Shown here one piece after another: positions 1-11,093 of a stretch of DNA of 64,000 bases (its first letter is position 1; each line of letters begins with the position of its first letter). This DNA is from Coenobita brevimanus (taxonomy: Eukaryota > Arthropoda > Malacostraca > Decapoda > Coenobitidae). The position numbers and the translations under genes are program-made. A model generated the notes under the pieces. That model did no database searches, was not told the origin of the DNA, and saw only the letters and a list, made by a program, of their open reading frames with translations. The DNA lies in assembly GCA_032717465.1 (NCBI GenBank), contig CM064683.1, forward strand, positions 40,444,497 to 40,508,496, given 5' to 3'.

Positions 1-2
1 TT

Positions 3-449
3 TTGGATGTAAAAGTTATCAGGGACCAAAATGTTTTGAAGACTAAGGTATACAGAAAACCTACAAATATTATGTCATATGTTCATTACTATTCAAACCA
101 TCATATTAATGTAAAAAGATCTGTGTTCATATCCATGTACCTAAGAGCATATAGAATTTCAGACCCAGAATTTTTAGATGATGAACTAAAAATGATTCAG
201 AGTATTGGAAAGAAGCTAAAATATCCACAAAGCATACTAACTCAGTGCCACAATACAGCCAAGAAACGATTCCTTGAAGGGAAAACTAATAAGCCAGATC
301 GCCAGAACATTCAAAGAACCCTTGTCCTCCCCTTCTATGAAAATTTTCTTGATGTTGTTCACATACTGAGGAAACTCAATGTACAAGTAGTATTCAAATA
401 TGAGAACACCATCAATAAAAACCCTCATCAAGAACAGCCCTTTCAGTAA
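3..449 (+). pseudogene. Penelope-like RT, C-terminal part (partial, frameshifted)
   Basis: About 148 codons are open from the window edge. The segment reads KVYRKPTN, then SYVHYYSNHH, then MYLRAYRISDPEFLDDEL, which is the conserved C-terminal block of Penelope-like reverse transcriptases downstream of the catalytic palm. The catalytic YADD region would lie upstream and is not in the window. The frame runs out at 449, while the endonuclease domain continues in the +1 frame from about 400, so a single-base indel in the A-rich run near 410-420 separates the two halves. It could also be a sequencing error. The product would act in target-primed reverse transcription. I am confident of the family, not of the clade within it. 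Confidence 0.85.
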
Positions 450-789
450 TTCAGGCGTTGTTTACAAAATCCCGTGTAAAAGCTGTAACAAATTTTACAT
501 AGGACTTTCTGGAAAAGATTTGGAAACTAGAATCTCACAACATAAATACAGAGTAAGGACAGCCCAACAGAGTAGTGGTTTATTTCAGCACAAAGCATCC
601 AGTGATCACCATATTGACTGGACAGGCTCCAAGATTCTAGCAAGATCAAAAAGCTTAGATGAAAGAAATGTAATAGAATCTTGTCTAATTTCTGGCACAT
701 ATGAAAAGAATGTAAACATGAGCTATGGTCATTTTAAGTGTGATAAATTGTTAACTGAATTAATTTTAAAGCAGTATCCCCCAGACTAA
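400..789 (+). CDS. GIY-YIG endonuclease domain of Penelope-like element
   Basis: 129 codons. The GIY half reads GVVYK at about residues 19-23 and the YIG half YIG at 33-35. Between them is a C-x2-C pair (residues 26 and 29), a zinc-binding feature typical of Penelope-like endonucleases rather than UvrC-type nucleases. The catalytic-type arginine is in LETRISQH (residue 44), and a conserved glutamate lies in the DERNVIES segment near residue 90. The domain nicks target DNA to prime reverse transcription. It ends in a proper stop at 789. The start used here is only where the open frame begins; the real protein is the tail of the upstream RT polyprotein. The endonuclease itself looks unbroken. 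Confidence 0.88.
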   Translation: MRTPSIKTLIKNSPFSNSGVVYKIPCKSCNKFYIGLSGKDLETRISQHKYRVRTAQQSSGLFQHKASSDHHIDWTGSKILARSKSLDERNVIESCLISGTYEKNVNMSYGHFKCDKLLTELILKQYPPD

Positions 790-979
790 CACGTGATTGT
801 TCCCTGTCATCTCCTTGTGGTGTAGTCACACCTGTGTAGGACACACCAAGCATTAATCCTCTAGGTCTTAAGCAGCAGTATTTATCCCCTCCTCCCTCAC
901 CCCTCTCCCCTTCCCCCTCCCTCCCAATCCCCTTTCCTCCCCTCCTACTCCCTCCTCCTTTGTCAAGTGCATTTTTTTA

Positions 980-1101
980 GATTCAGGTCATCCTTTGTTG
1001 TGTTCCACTCCCTGCTGCAGGTGACCATAAGTTAATCCGCTGGTAAAAATTCAGGTCATCCATTGTTCTGTGTGCCACTACCTGCTGCGGGTGTGCATAA
1101 T
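980..1101 (+). repeat. Two direct repeats in the Penelope-like 3' UTR
   Basis: A segment of about 52 bp beginning ATTCAGGTCATCC and ending in a CCTGCTGC-GGTG-CATAA pattern occurs at about 980-1031 and again at about 1050-1101 with a few substitutions. It sits in the 3' tail of the Penelope-like element, where short direct repeats are common. No function can be assigned. Confidence 0.7.
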
Positions 1102-1229
1102 AGACCTCTACCCTTTACGTTTCTGTCTCACTCTGTCTGAAGATGTAATATACGAAAGTACTCACTGTCACTCCTTTCATTTCTCTTGTGGTTAGTTTGC
1201 ATGCATATATATATATATATATATATATA

Positions 1230-2223
1230 CAGTCGGCGCAATGGAAGTCTGGACCCTCTAATTCGCACCATATATTTGGTAGGGTCCAATGAATATTGTA
1301 GGAAAATTCCTGTAGTCGGTGGATTTTTTTCTGGTGGCTTCTATGAACTTTACAGGCTTGCCACTACATGCTGTGAATTTATGAGCTCAGTGCCTGCCTG
1401 ACTTTGGATGAGAAAGCACGTCAGATTTTCTTGTCCTGCCTGGCCTTTGTTAATTTTAAAGCTCTCGTTTTCACACCCTCCTTTGCCTTAGTGAATCATT
1501 GGAGATGGGTCCCAAGCCACTAACTGATGTAGATAAAGCCCGAATTTTAACTATGAGAGAGGAAAATGTAAAAATTAAGGAGAGGCTTCAGTGCAGCAGT
1601 ACGGCTGGGGATCCTGAAGTCTTTCTGAAGTCAATGTTGTATGATACTGTCAGACACATCTTTCAGCAATTCTGGGTACATATCTTTCAGTTGTCTAGCG
1701 GTCAAACGTGGGTCTTTTATCACAGCTTGCTTCAGTAACATGTCTGTAGTTGGTGATGTCTTCTTTTAGGTCCCAGCCTGTCTTTATGTTGGGGAATTGT
1801 GTTTTTTGGCAGGTGGCGAGCAGCAGCGAGGAGTGCCATAACGGTAGATTTACCTCACCCAGTTCGAATACAAATATTATTAATTTTTACATTTTCCTCT
1901 CATAGTTAAAATTCGGGCTTTCTCTACATCAGTTAGTGGCTTGGGACCCATCTCCAATGATTCACTAAGGCAAAGGAGGGTGTGAAAACGAGAACTTTGA
2001 AATTAACAAAGGCCAGGCAGGACAAGAAAATCTGACGTACTTTCCCACCCAAAGTCAGGCAGGCACTGAGCTCATAAATTCACAGCATGTACTGGTAAGC
2101 CTGTAAAGTTGATAGAAGCCACCAGAAAAAAATCCACCGACTACAGGAATTTTCCTACAATATTTCTTGGACCCTACCAAATATATGGTGCAAATTAGAG
2201 GATCCAGACTTCCATTGCGCTGA

Positions 2224-2226
<3 letters not shown>
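1230..2226. mobile_element. Tc1-like foldback element with 345-bp inverted arms
   Basis: The element starts CAGTCGGCGCAATGG at 1230 and ends with its reverse complement at 2226, flanked on both sides by TA inside TA microsatellites (1203-1229 and 2227-2246). The TA target and the CAGT terminus fit the Tc1/mariner superfamily. The left arm (1230-1576) and right arm (1882-2226) are near-identical inverted copies of about 345 bp, much longer than ordinary Tc1 TIRs, and they include the first codons of the transposase. Between them the minus strand carries more transposase-like sequence. The simplest reading is an internally rearranged Tc1-like copy whose 3' half was replaced by an inverted copy of its 5' half. 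Confidence 0.85.
1576..1951 (-). pseudogene. Tc1-like transposase N-terminal remnant
   Basis: Reading the minus strand from the ATG at 1949-1951 gives MGPKPLTDVEKARILTMR, a first helix-turn-helix of a Tc1-type DNA-binding domain. After a frame-breaking stretch, about 1770-1590 reads a second HTH-like segment containing IKDPRLTARQLKD and then PSRTAALKPLL, the motif typical just before the Tc1 catalytic domain. The DDE catalytic domain is absent: sequence passes directly into the left inverted arm. The remnant contains stops, so it cannot make transposase. The duplicated first HTH is also present on the plus strand in the left arm near 1505. Confidence 0.75.
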
Positions 2227-2246
<20 letters not shown>

Positions 2247-2257
<11 letters not shown>

Positions 2258-2665
2258 GAATTATCAACAACATTTGTTTCCCCAAATACAGCTTAGACGA
2301 GAGTGCTTTCTATTGGTTTACTCACCCAAGTGAAAACGTAGTCGGCAAAGTGGAGTACCGAGAAAGACGAGGCTGACTGTACTTGTGTCACTGTCGTCAA
2401 GATACACGCCAGCCTGGAAATAAACTCAGTTACTGACTATACTTTCCTGGTATTTATCGAACCAAGTGTGTAATGTATGTATAGTTACTGAAGTAATCAC
2501 TGTTGCTGGTATATTTATTCTATTGTTCCGTGACGGGCATATTAAATTAAATGGTCCACATATTGGAGTTGCATCTCCTGGATATGAGATTCATTCCATT
2601 ATTCTAGTAACAGTATCATTCACTATTTTGAACAAACATTCATAACTGATGTCGAAGTTGTTAAG
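2247..2665 (-). repeat. Dispersed repeat family C, copy 1
   Basis: This segment of about 420 bp is the reverse complement of 56790-57217, with many substitutions but continuous alignment; the parts around AACTGAGTTTATTTCCAGG and GTCCACATATT are easy to see. On its own sense strand both copies finish at the same point, a GATAATTCAAC/GC-T end followed by simple sequence: TA repeats here, a poly(A) run at the other copy. That suggests a retroposed 3' end. No protein was recognised. Confidence 0.65.
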
Positions 2666-2727
2666 AAATCTACATTATAACGATCGGACTTCTGTATGTT
2701 TGCTGGTTTGTTGGTTTGTCTGTTTGT

Positions 2728-3072
2728 TACCGTAACAAAGCAAAAACGGCGCACTGTAGCACGTTTTTTGTTAGAGCCAGGTACCGCTAAAATGTTCTAA
2801 CTTGAAGAATAAAATAGTTTCCAGTTCAATCGAGCCACCAGTTCCAGAGTTATGACTAATTTCTGGCCTTTTACTCGACGGCCTGAAGGCAGATCACTTT
2901 ATTTAGGGGCATTGAAGTTACCGTAACAGCCGAAAGTACAGAACGTAGCCAAGTGCAATTTTTGTTACAAGAAGGTACCGTTAAAATACTCAAAGTTGAA
3001 GAATAAACAAATTCCAGTCCAATCGGGCCACCGGTTCCCGAGGTATGACTCATTTTTGGTCTTTTGACATCG
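2728..3072 (+). repeat. Two diverged tandem units of about 190 bp
   Basis: Unit 1 (about 2728-2877) and unit 2 (about 2921-3072) share the order TTACCGTAACA, GTTA, GGTACCG, TAAAAT, TTGAAGAATAAA, TTCCAGT, CAATCG-GCCACC, GGTATGACT or similar, TTTTGG. They differ at roughly one base in six. Noncoding; a decayed tandem duplication. The flank about 2690-2730 is a TTTG/GTTT-rich stretch. Confidence 0.7.
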
Positions 3073-3294
3073 AGTAGAATTAACTTGATTAACCCCTTTC
3101 ACTGGAGCAAGGATCATTTATATTAATTTTTCCTCTCTAAATGTTATCCACGGGTGGTTGGTGGTGGCAGCTATCATCCACCTACGTAATGCAGTGCTGC
3201 CTACTTCTTCCTTCCCCTCCCCATGCAATCTCTAGGTCTGCCCTCCTCTCTTTCTACTTCTTCCTCTCCTTCTGGTCACATTTTATTGCTCTTC

Positions 3295-3445
3295 TTTTTA
3301 CTTCAAGTGTCTCAACACAGAGTGACAAGCTTAAAGGTTTCATGTTACCCAGGAAACCATTTACAACGCTGGATGGTAACCACGTAATAAAATTATTGGG
3401 TGATGTGGAACCTGCTGTGGTGGCTTATGTTAACTGGATGGAGAG
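3295..3445 (+). repeat. Dispersed repeat family B, copy 1 (5' part)
   Basis: Core shared with 16296-16525 and 28311-28545: an ACAGAGTGACAAG or ACTGAGTGACAAG start, then a segment with GGAAACCATTTAC followed by CGCTGG-TGGTAACCA. A pyrimidine-rich stretch lies upstream here (about 3205-3290). This copy loses similarity after about 3445; 3446-3974 holds nothing I recognise. Open frames across it are not conserved between the three copies, so I read it as noncoding repeat. Confidence 0.6.
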
Positions 3446-3978
3446 ACGCAAGTGCAGCGTTCATCCAGGAACCAAACCTCTACACTATTCCCAGTGCCTC
3501 ATTGTGGTGAGGCGCTGTCAGCCGCAATGGAACTTCGGTTCACCGCACGAGACAGTCCTACAGGGGCGGTTGCTCTCTTGCGGTTGATGGGTCTGTTCAG
3601 CCAAGCAGACTGGTATGATCAACAGCAAATTTTATCCGCCATAGGAGACATCACACCCTGTGAAGGGATACATAAAGCCTGTATAAATCCTCTCAAGATT
3701 GAGAAGACTCCTCATTGCTGAATAATATTGTCAAGAAAGAGTAAGAATATTGGATGAAATACGATATCGTAGTTAGCAAATTAATTTTCGTTTCAGAATC
3801 TTCACATTACTTCCGATAACTCGTCAAAAACTCTTGCATTTGTTCACTCGTCTTCTGTACTCTGATGACTGTTGTTGGCGATTCCTTTGGTAAGCTGAAC
3901 TAGACTTTAACTTTTGAGTCTAAATGTGTCATGATTTTACAGTGAAAAATTTAAGAGAAGAATAAAACTCCCATCCTG

Positions 3979-4235
<257 letters not shown>

Positions 4236-4249
4236 TCTCAGCCCAATGA

Positions 4250-5405
4250 AATGGAAAGCGTTTCGTACATAAAATGTGCTATAACTAAAAGATGAAAGAA
4301 GTCAGAGAGAGAGAGAGGGGGGGGGGACTGTATAACCGAAGACTCAATGGGCAGAAGCGAAAGAAGGGCTTGAGATATATTAGTAAAATCATCCATTTGT
4401 GTCATTTAAGCGATAAGGAATTTACAGGTTGTCCCAGGATGGTATTCCTGGGTCAGTTTATAATAGGAAATGCTCTGTCAGTATGGGTCCAGTTCTCAGT
4501 CCTTACCAAGACAACTACTGACATCCTTATAGGTGTATAATAAGGGAACGACTTTATCCTGTACGGATTTCAGTAACTGTACCTCCAATAGGACGAGGTT
4601 TGACTTGGCATTTCTACTCATAATTCGCCCTAGTAATACGTCGTAAAGTATATGGCACATTTCTTGTAACCCTCTGTACAATGTGTAATCTGTACTTAGT
4701 AACGATCCCCCTTCCTGCTACACACTACCCTACCTTGGTGCTAGAGAGGGACACCTTCACTTGGCTGCACTGATAAGGCCGGGCAGTGTACAGTAGCTAC
4801 CTAATCAAACAAAATGTCCCTCAGCTCTGTCCTAACTCTTCTAAGGGATAAAGATGGACTGCAGGAGAAGGGTAACTTGAGCCTGAAGCCCACTAGGCTC
4901 ACGTTCCAGACAAGAGTAGGGCCACCACCATAACAAATTTCCTTTTCTTACATGTCAGGGAAGGTACGGTGTTGTGGGACGAGGGAGAGAAGGAGAAGGG
5001 ACCTGAGAACGAGGAAGAGTTAAGGTGCTAGAGAAAGTGAGGGAGGAAAGGTAGTGTGTCGTGGAAGGAAGGGGAAGGAGGAGGAGAGGGAGAGGGAGAA
5101 AAGAGAAGGAGGAGGATATGGTGAAGGAGTAGGTGAGAAAGAGTGGTGGTGGGTCACGAGAAATATGTTGTAATGGAGTAAGGACAGAATCGCTTATAAG
5201 TAATTTTGTCTAGATCACCCCTCACAGAGAGCGTTGCCAGAACACAGAAAAATGATTAAACAGACTCACAGACATACAGATAGTCATAGATAGGCAAATA
5301 GATGGAGAGAGTAATTCCTTACATATCAGCCAAAGCTATTTCGTTCTTCTCATTATATCTTATTTTGTCCATGGCTTTGTTTCATCTGTTAGTGGACGAG
5401 TAGTA
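4250..5405. other. Unassigned noncoding stretch
   Basis: No gene or recognised element. Short simple runs occur: a G run near 4318-4326 and a purine-rich stretch at about 4950-5160 of GGAGAAGG-like composition. Open frames here are short and without family features. Confidence 0.5.
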
Positions 5406-5410
5406 ATCCA

Positions 5411-5411
<1 letters not shown>

Positions 5412-5451
<40 letters not shown>

Positions 5452-5525
5452 GTTGTTAGGAGATACATGAATCACCGCCTCATCTCTTCCTTAACTCTGC
5501 CCAAATACCCAGATCTTTATGTACA

Positions 5526-5575
<50 letters not shown>

Positions 5576-5656
5576 GCCAGTTGTTAGGAGATATATGAAT
5601 CACCGCCTCACCTCCTCCTTAACTCTCCTCAAATACCCAGATCTTTATGTACTTCT
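5412..5656 (+). repeat. Tandem duplication carrying (TC)n runs
   Basis: Two units of about 120-130 bp, each with CATTCG, a TC run (about 5415-5450 and 5530-5573), CAGTTGTTAGGAGATA, ATGAATCACCGCCTCA and ending ACCCAGATCTTTATGTAC. The single-copy parts differ at only a few positions, so the duplication is fairly young. Confidence 0.85.
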
Positions 5657-5817
5657 AACCATTATTTGTCTTCACTCCGTCAGTTACAAAACAGTCACTG
5701 GCCAAGGCGAGTCCGGGAAAAACGTTTTATGTAGGTTTGTTCTGAACTAAGGAGAATATAAACGTATGGTAGCATCAAGAATAACGTTGTCTGGCGGAAG
5801 AATGACTAATGATTAAC

Positions 5818-5848
5818 CAATAATAATAATAATAATAACAATAATAAC

Positions 5849-5881
<33 letters not shown>

Positions 5882-5894
5882 TACAATAATAATG

Positions 5895-5927
<33 letters not shown>

Positions 5928-5957
5928 GTAATAATAATAATAATGATAATAATAATA

Positions 5958-5998
<41 letters not shown>

Positions 5999-6006
5999 TA
6001 CCGTAC

Positions 6007-6060
<54 letters not shown>

Positions 6061-6365
6061 TACAATAATAATAATAATAACAATCATCAACATCATCATA
6101 ATAATAATAATAAAATGAAAAAGAAGAAGAAGAAGAAGGAGGAGGAGGAGGAGGAGGAGGAGGAGGAGAGAGAGGAGGAGCAAGAGGAGGAAGAGATGAA
6201 GAAGAAGACGAAGAAGAAGAAGAAAGAAAGAAAGAGATAAAAAAAGAAAAAAGAAAGAAAAAAAGAAAAGAAAAGGAAAAAGGAAATAATGAGACGAAGA
6301 AAATGAAAGAAAGGAAAATAATGAATAAAGAGAATATACACAAATACAAAATAAGCGGAGAAAAG
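5818..6365. repeat. AAT trinucleotide microsatellite joined to a purine tract
   Basis: 5818-6115 is nearly pure AAT/ATA triplets with rare C or G interruptions. 6116-6365 switches to GAA, GGA and AAAG runs, almost all purine on the plus strand. Long open frames over this tract are only low-complexity translation. The purine tract could form triplex DNA; that is inference. Confidence 0.95.
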
Positions 6366-6479
6366 GAAGAAGCCGAAGGCCAGACATCAGACAGCAGAAA
6401 GGCAGCCAACATATACCAACATGTAAAGGAATATATCACCAGAACCTGCTTTAACCCCTAAAAGCTGATGAATAATGTC

Positions 6480-7510
6480 TTAGATCATTCAAATATCAGC
6501 CAAAACATTCAGTACCTTAATTTCAAGTTTCCTTATCGGTTGCTTTATAATATGATGTTGTAGGCGGCCACTTTTCTTCATAAACTAGGTATTAGTAGAG
6601 GTGTCGCTCAGGGTCTTGTCCTTTCCACTTCTGTCTTCTTTTTCATTACCGACTTGAGCTGTACATCTATATATCCATACATACACTGATGAATCCACCC
6701 TTCATTTTCACACTTGGTTCTCACAGCGTCCACCACGAGTTAGTTCAACAAGCACTGGACGAAGTTTGAATACACCTGACTTCTGACTTGCCTGATTTTT
6801 CTGACTGAGGTAAAAGACACTCTGTTATGCTTACTGTCTCACAAATTCACCTTTACCAATTCTTGACAGTATTTCACTTTTTGTTTTTTTTTGTTTTTTT
6901 GCCTTTCGCTTGGACAACGCATAAATCAGATCTTCGTCATCTCTCATTGTCCATCGTGTCTTTTATCTCACGATCCATCAGAACGATCACATTATTTCAC
7001 TTGCAACTCAGTTTCACAAAGCCTGGGTGTGTTAAACCAACTGCTTACATTCTCAGTTTTTAATTCCAGTCCGTTGCTAACACTGAGCCTCCTTTGCCCA
7101 TGTGTGGAATCAGTCTTTCACGTTGTGTGCGGGGGGAGGGGGGGAATCACAGTTGCACCAATAAACAGCATGGAGGCAAACACCTTTCATATTATCATCT
7201 TTCCTAGGCTTATTAACTCCTTGCAGCCCCAGTCTATGCTACATCTCTCTTTCCTCAATACCTATTACTATGACCAGTACGCTTCTGAAGTGTCTGTTGG
7301 TATTCATTACCTATTATACCGGGCACGTAGCATAGCTAAACCTTCTTACCATTTTCCTGTCCAGCTCATTGATATAAGAGGTAATTGATACTCTCAATCT
7401 TTCATGCATGAATTAGATAAGCTTTGGAAGTCTTCCTCATTCTCATTTTCTCACTATTTCCTCCAGTTTTTGAAATGCAGTGTGTACAGGCATCTTGAAA
7501 TTAATGCATC
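6480..7510 (+). pseudogene. Jk-1 LINE, decayed RT fragment (copy 1)
   Basis: Aligns along its length with the Jk-1 copy at about 10130-11170. Matching landmarks are the GGTGT-GCTCAGGG segment (palm motif region), GAGCTGTACATCTA, TACACTGATGA-TCCACCCTTCA, the CCCATGTGTGGA stretch, the GGGCACGTAGCATAG segment and the CAGTGTGTACAGGCATCTTGAAAT terminus. Compared with that copy it carries many substitutions, indels, a T-rich insertion near 6880-6900 and G-runs near 7130, and no long frame survives. The catalytic YADD is destroyed. It is the oldest of the three Jk-1 copies in the window by this crude measure. Jockey-like non-LTR retrotransposon; clade not proven. Confidence 0.75.
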
Positions 7511-8574
7511 GTGATAAATTGATTTAAATCTAAATAGTAGGGCAAAGCTTTGGAGGCTCATTTTTGCATAACGAATTACTTTACTCAGCTTAGAAGAGAC
7601 CATGGAACCAAACAAATTAGCACTGCACAAGCCTTTTCTATTCTCCATCAAACCTATTAGCTACTCATTCTGTCTCGTAACCACTCAGACAATCATTCCA
7701 TTCTAACCAGCTGCACTTCCAGTCCGGCCCATCGCCACACACAACCCCCTTCTCCCTCAGACTAGTAATTACCACCAGTCCAGTAATTGGACTGTGATGA
7801 AGGGCGGGCCAGCAGGATGCCTTAACTGCCGACACAGACAGCCCGACACAAGCCCCTTTCCCTCCCTCCTATTTTACAATTGTTATTATCTATTCATTTT
7901 CCTTAGTCTCCTGTCTTCCTTTATTCACTTAATTTTTTTTCCCTGCTTGCTTTTCAATTTAGTAGAACTATACCATTACCATTACTTTCATTTCTTTTTT
8001 CATCGGTGTCAGAGCCAAGTTATTTTTTATTTTATTTTTTTTTTTTTCACAGCCAGCAATTCTGGCAAGTGAAGATTCACAGTCGGAGGTTTAGCCCATG
8101 TTCCAGGGTTATATATTATTTTCTATGTGCAATACAAACCTTCAACGTAACATATTCAAAGGAAGATATACCAAGGCATCCGACAGAAGAGGCCGTATTC
8201 CTACATTTCATCGGGTTCGGGTTCATATCAGCCAGGCTTCAATACTATAACAACAACAACAACAACAGCAGCGGTACTATATAAATCACATACAATTTCT
8301 TTAGGTTTTTATGTTTCTTTTTTTCTATGTGGTATATCAGACACTTCCTCTGCAAATAAATAGAATCCAAAGGCTGAGAACCTACAAAAGTTCTTCTTAA
8401 AGTACCTGAGCAACTTTAGGGAAAAAAATAATAATATTATTAATTAGAGCTGCTTCGAGCCTGGACACAGGCTCTCTCTCTCTCTAGCACCATGCCATTT
8501 CATTTCTCCTTCAAGAATATAATTCCCTTCCTCAGGAACAGAACATTTTCATACTAGACACGATCCCCACCGCC
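7511..8574. other. Unassigned noncoding stretch
   Basis: No gene or element recognised. T-rich between about 7860 and 8060, a short AAC run near 8250-8270, and a short CT run near 8470-8485. Confidence 0.5.
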
Positions 8575-9730
8575 ATACTCTTTATCCTCATCTCTTCCCT
8601 CATCCTTCACCCCACCCCCTCCCTCCTTCATATCTCTCACTCCTTATCCCCATTCCTTCCCTCATCCTTTACTCCTTCCCCTTCTCTCCTTCATATCTTT
8701 CATTCCTTCCCCCATCCTTCACCCCTCTCCATTCCTTCCCTCATCCTTTACCCCTTCCCCTTCTCTCCTTCATATCTCTCATTCCTTACCCCCATTCCTT
8801 CCCCCATCCTTCACCCCTCCCTCTCCCTCCTTCATATCTCTTACTCCCTGCTCCCATCCCTTCCCCCATCCTTTAACCCTCCCCTCTCTTCTTCATTTCT
8901 GTCACTTCTCACCCCTATTCCTTCCCTCATTTTTCACCCCTCCCCCTCACTCCTTCATTCTCCTCACTCCTTACCCTCATACTTTCCCTCATCATTGATC
9001 CTTCCCCCTTACTTCTTCACATCTCTCACTCCTCAGTTTCATCTTTTCCCTCATTCTTGACCCCTCCCCCTCACTCCTTCCCTTTTCTAACCCGTTACCC
9101 GGATCATTTCCCTCATCCTTGACCCCTCCCCTTCACTCTTTCACGTCTCTCACCCATTAATCTCTTTTCCCTCACCCTTGACCTCTCCCCTCAGTCCTTC
9201 ACTTCTTTCACCCTTTATCCGGATCCTCTCCCTCTTCCTTGACCTCTCCTCTTCATTTCTCTCACCCCTTACCCTCATCACGTCCTATACCTCTTCCCTC
9301 AGACCTTCACTTCTCTCACCCCATAACATCAACCACTGCATCATCTTTTATCTCTCTTCCTCACTCCTTCTCTTCTTTCACCCCTTATCCTCATCCTTTC
9401 CACCATCCTTCACCTTTTCCCCCACTCCATCACTTTAGTCACACTTATCCTCACCTTTTCAACCATCCTTCACCCATCCCCCCCACTCCTTCACTTCTCT
9501 CATCCCCTAACCTCATTCTTTACCTCTCCCCCTCACTCTTTCATTTCTTTTACCCCTTAACTTCATCTTTTCCATCATCATTCGCCCCTTTGCCTCACCC
9601 CCCCACTCTCTCGCTCCTTACCCTCATCCTTCAAATCCACTCATTTCTCCCCTACTCTAACTCTCCCTTCACTCCTCACTCCTCATACCTTCCTCCACCC
9701 ACCACTCCTCCCACTTACTCAACATTTTTC
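8575..9730 (+). repeat. Pyrimidine-rich minisatellite, left part
   Basis: About 1.15 kb of imperfect units of roughly 60 bp built on a CCTTCACCCCTCCCC, CTCCTTCA, TCTCTCACTCCTTA, CCCCATTCCTTCCCTCAT scheme. Spacing and sequence drift rightward. The plus strand is almost purine-free. The same composition resumes at 13936-14160, on the far side of the two LINEs, so the LINEs most likely inserted into this array. Confidence 0.8.
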
Positions 9731-9732
9731 AC

Positions 9733-11093
9733 CCTGATGGAGTCCCTCCTGTTGTTCTCAAGAACTGTGCTTCTGTGCTTACACCCTGCCTAGGCAAACT
9801 CTTTCGCCTTTGTCTATCAACTTGTATCTTTCCTTCTTGCTGGAAGTTTGCTCTCATTGAGCCAGTCCCAAAGAAGGGTGACCATTCCCAACCCTCTAAC
9901 TATCGTCGAGTTGCTTTAACATCCTGTATCTCAAAAGGTTTCGAGTTAATTCTTAACAAAAAATTTAAAGTATCTTTCCTATCACAATCTTTTTTCTGAT
10001 CGTCAATATGGGTTCCGTCAGGGACGCTCCTCTGGCGATCTTCTCACCTATCGTTCAGACTCCTGGTCATCCTCTTTACGGGACTTTGGCGAAAGCTTTG
10101 CCATTGCACTTGACATCTCAAAGGCTTTCGATCGAGTCTGGTATAAATCCATAATTTCCAAAATGCCCTCTTACGGTTTCTATCCTTCGGTCTGTGCATT
10201 TATCTATAGCTTCCTCTCTGGTCGTTCTATAGCCGCTGTTGTAGACGGTCATCGTTCTTCTCCTAAATCCATCAACAGTGGTGTTCCTCAGGGCTCTGTC
10301 CTATCACCAACTCTCTTCCTTTTATTCATCAATGACCTTCTAAGCTGTACATCTAACCCTATCCACTCATACGCTGATGACTCCACCCTTCACCTTTCCA
10401 TTCGGTTCCCGCAACGCCCATCTCAACAGTTACTTCAACAAACAAGGGATGAGGCTCTGGCACACCTAATGTCTGACTTGGCTCTTATCTCTGACTGGGG
10501 TAAAAATAGTCTTGCTGTTTTAATGCATCAAAGACTCAGGTCCTACATCTATGTACCCACTGATGTTTAATAATATTCCACTTAATCATGCATCATCCCT
10601 GAACATCCATGGGGTTTCATTTACTCGGGACTTATCTTGGAAAGATCATATTACATCTCTTGTAAAATCTGCTTCCAAGAGATTAGGTGTGCCAAGTCGA
10701 CTCCGTTCCTTCTTTACCCCTGCACAAATGGTGACTCTATACAAGGGTTTTATCTGCCCCTGTGTGGAGTACAACTCTCATGTGTGGGGAGGCTCCCCAC
10801 TTACAGCTCTTCTCAATAGAGTGGAGTCAAAGGCTTTTCATCTCACTAATTCTTCTCCTCTTACTGACTCCCATCAACCTCTGTCTCTTTGCCGCACTGT
10901 TGCATCTTTATCTCTTTTCTGTCGCTACTTCAATGGTCACTGCTCCTCTGAACTGTCTGCTTGCATCCCTCCACCTCTACAACGGGCGCGTAGCACCCGT
11001 CTAGCAGCAAACCCTCATCTCTTTTCTGTCCAATTCTCTAATGCAAGAGTTAACCGTTACTCCAAGTACTTCATTTATGCAACAGGTCAGCTC
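9733..11093 (+). pseudogene. Jk-1 reverse transcriptase, frameshifted
   Basis: RT motifs occur in order across at least three frames. About 9735-9998 carries EPVPKKGDHSQPSNYRRVAL. About 10080-10150 carries the ALDISKAFDRVW motif A. 10163-10570 carries SINSGVPQGSVLSPTLFLLF, then the catalytic SYADDSTLH. 10551-11096 carries the thumb and C-terminal segments LSWKDHI, LYKGFICPCVEYNSHVW and NRVESKAFHL. The catalytic YADD is intact, but frameshifts near 10000, 10540-10560 and probably upstream prevent a full product. The intact protein would copy the LINE RNA at a nicked target site. No zinc-knuckle ORF1 and no endonuclease remain in this copy. Confidence 0.85.

Larger units (their letters stand above)
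1..1195 (+). mobile_element. Penelope-like retroelement, 3' portion
   Basis: The left edge of the window cuts a Penelope-like element. What remains is the C-terminal end of its reverse transcriptase, its GIY-YIG endonuclease domain and a 3' untranslated tail of about 400 bp with a pyrimidine-rich tract (about 880-960). The tail ends near the TA microsatellite at 1203. RT followed by GIY-YIG in one polyprotein is diagnostic of endonuclease-bearing Penelope-like elements. The two domains lie in different frames here, so this copy is inactive as written. The 5' end is outside the window, so the full length is unknown. Confidence 0.85.

Noticed and set aside
3141..3587. 148-codon frame overlapping repeat family B
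   Set aside because: The frame is not kept in the other two family copies, and the N-terminal half is pyrimidine-rich low-complexity sequence.
5775..6439. Long open frames (poly-Y, poly-I, poly-S/L) on the minus strand
   Set aside because: They are translations of AAT and purine microsatellites; no domain and all frames are open together.
9178..9793. Ser/Pro/His-rich open frames of 86 and 184 codons
   Set aside because: Composition of the pyrimidine minisatellite removes stop codons on this strand; no recognisable protein until the Jk-1 RT begins.
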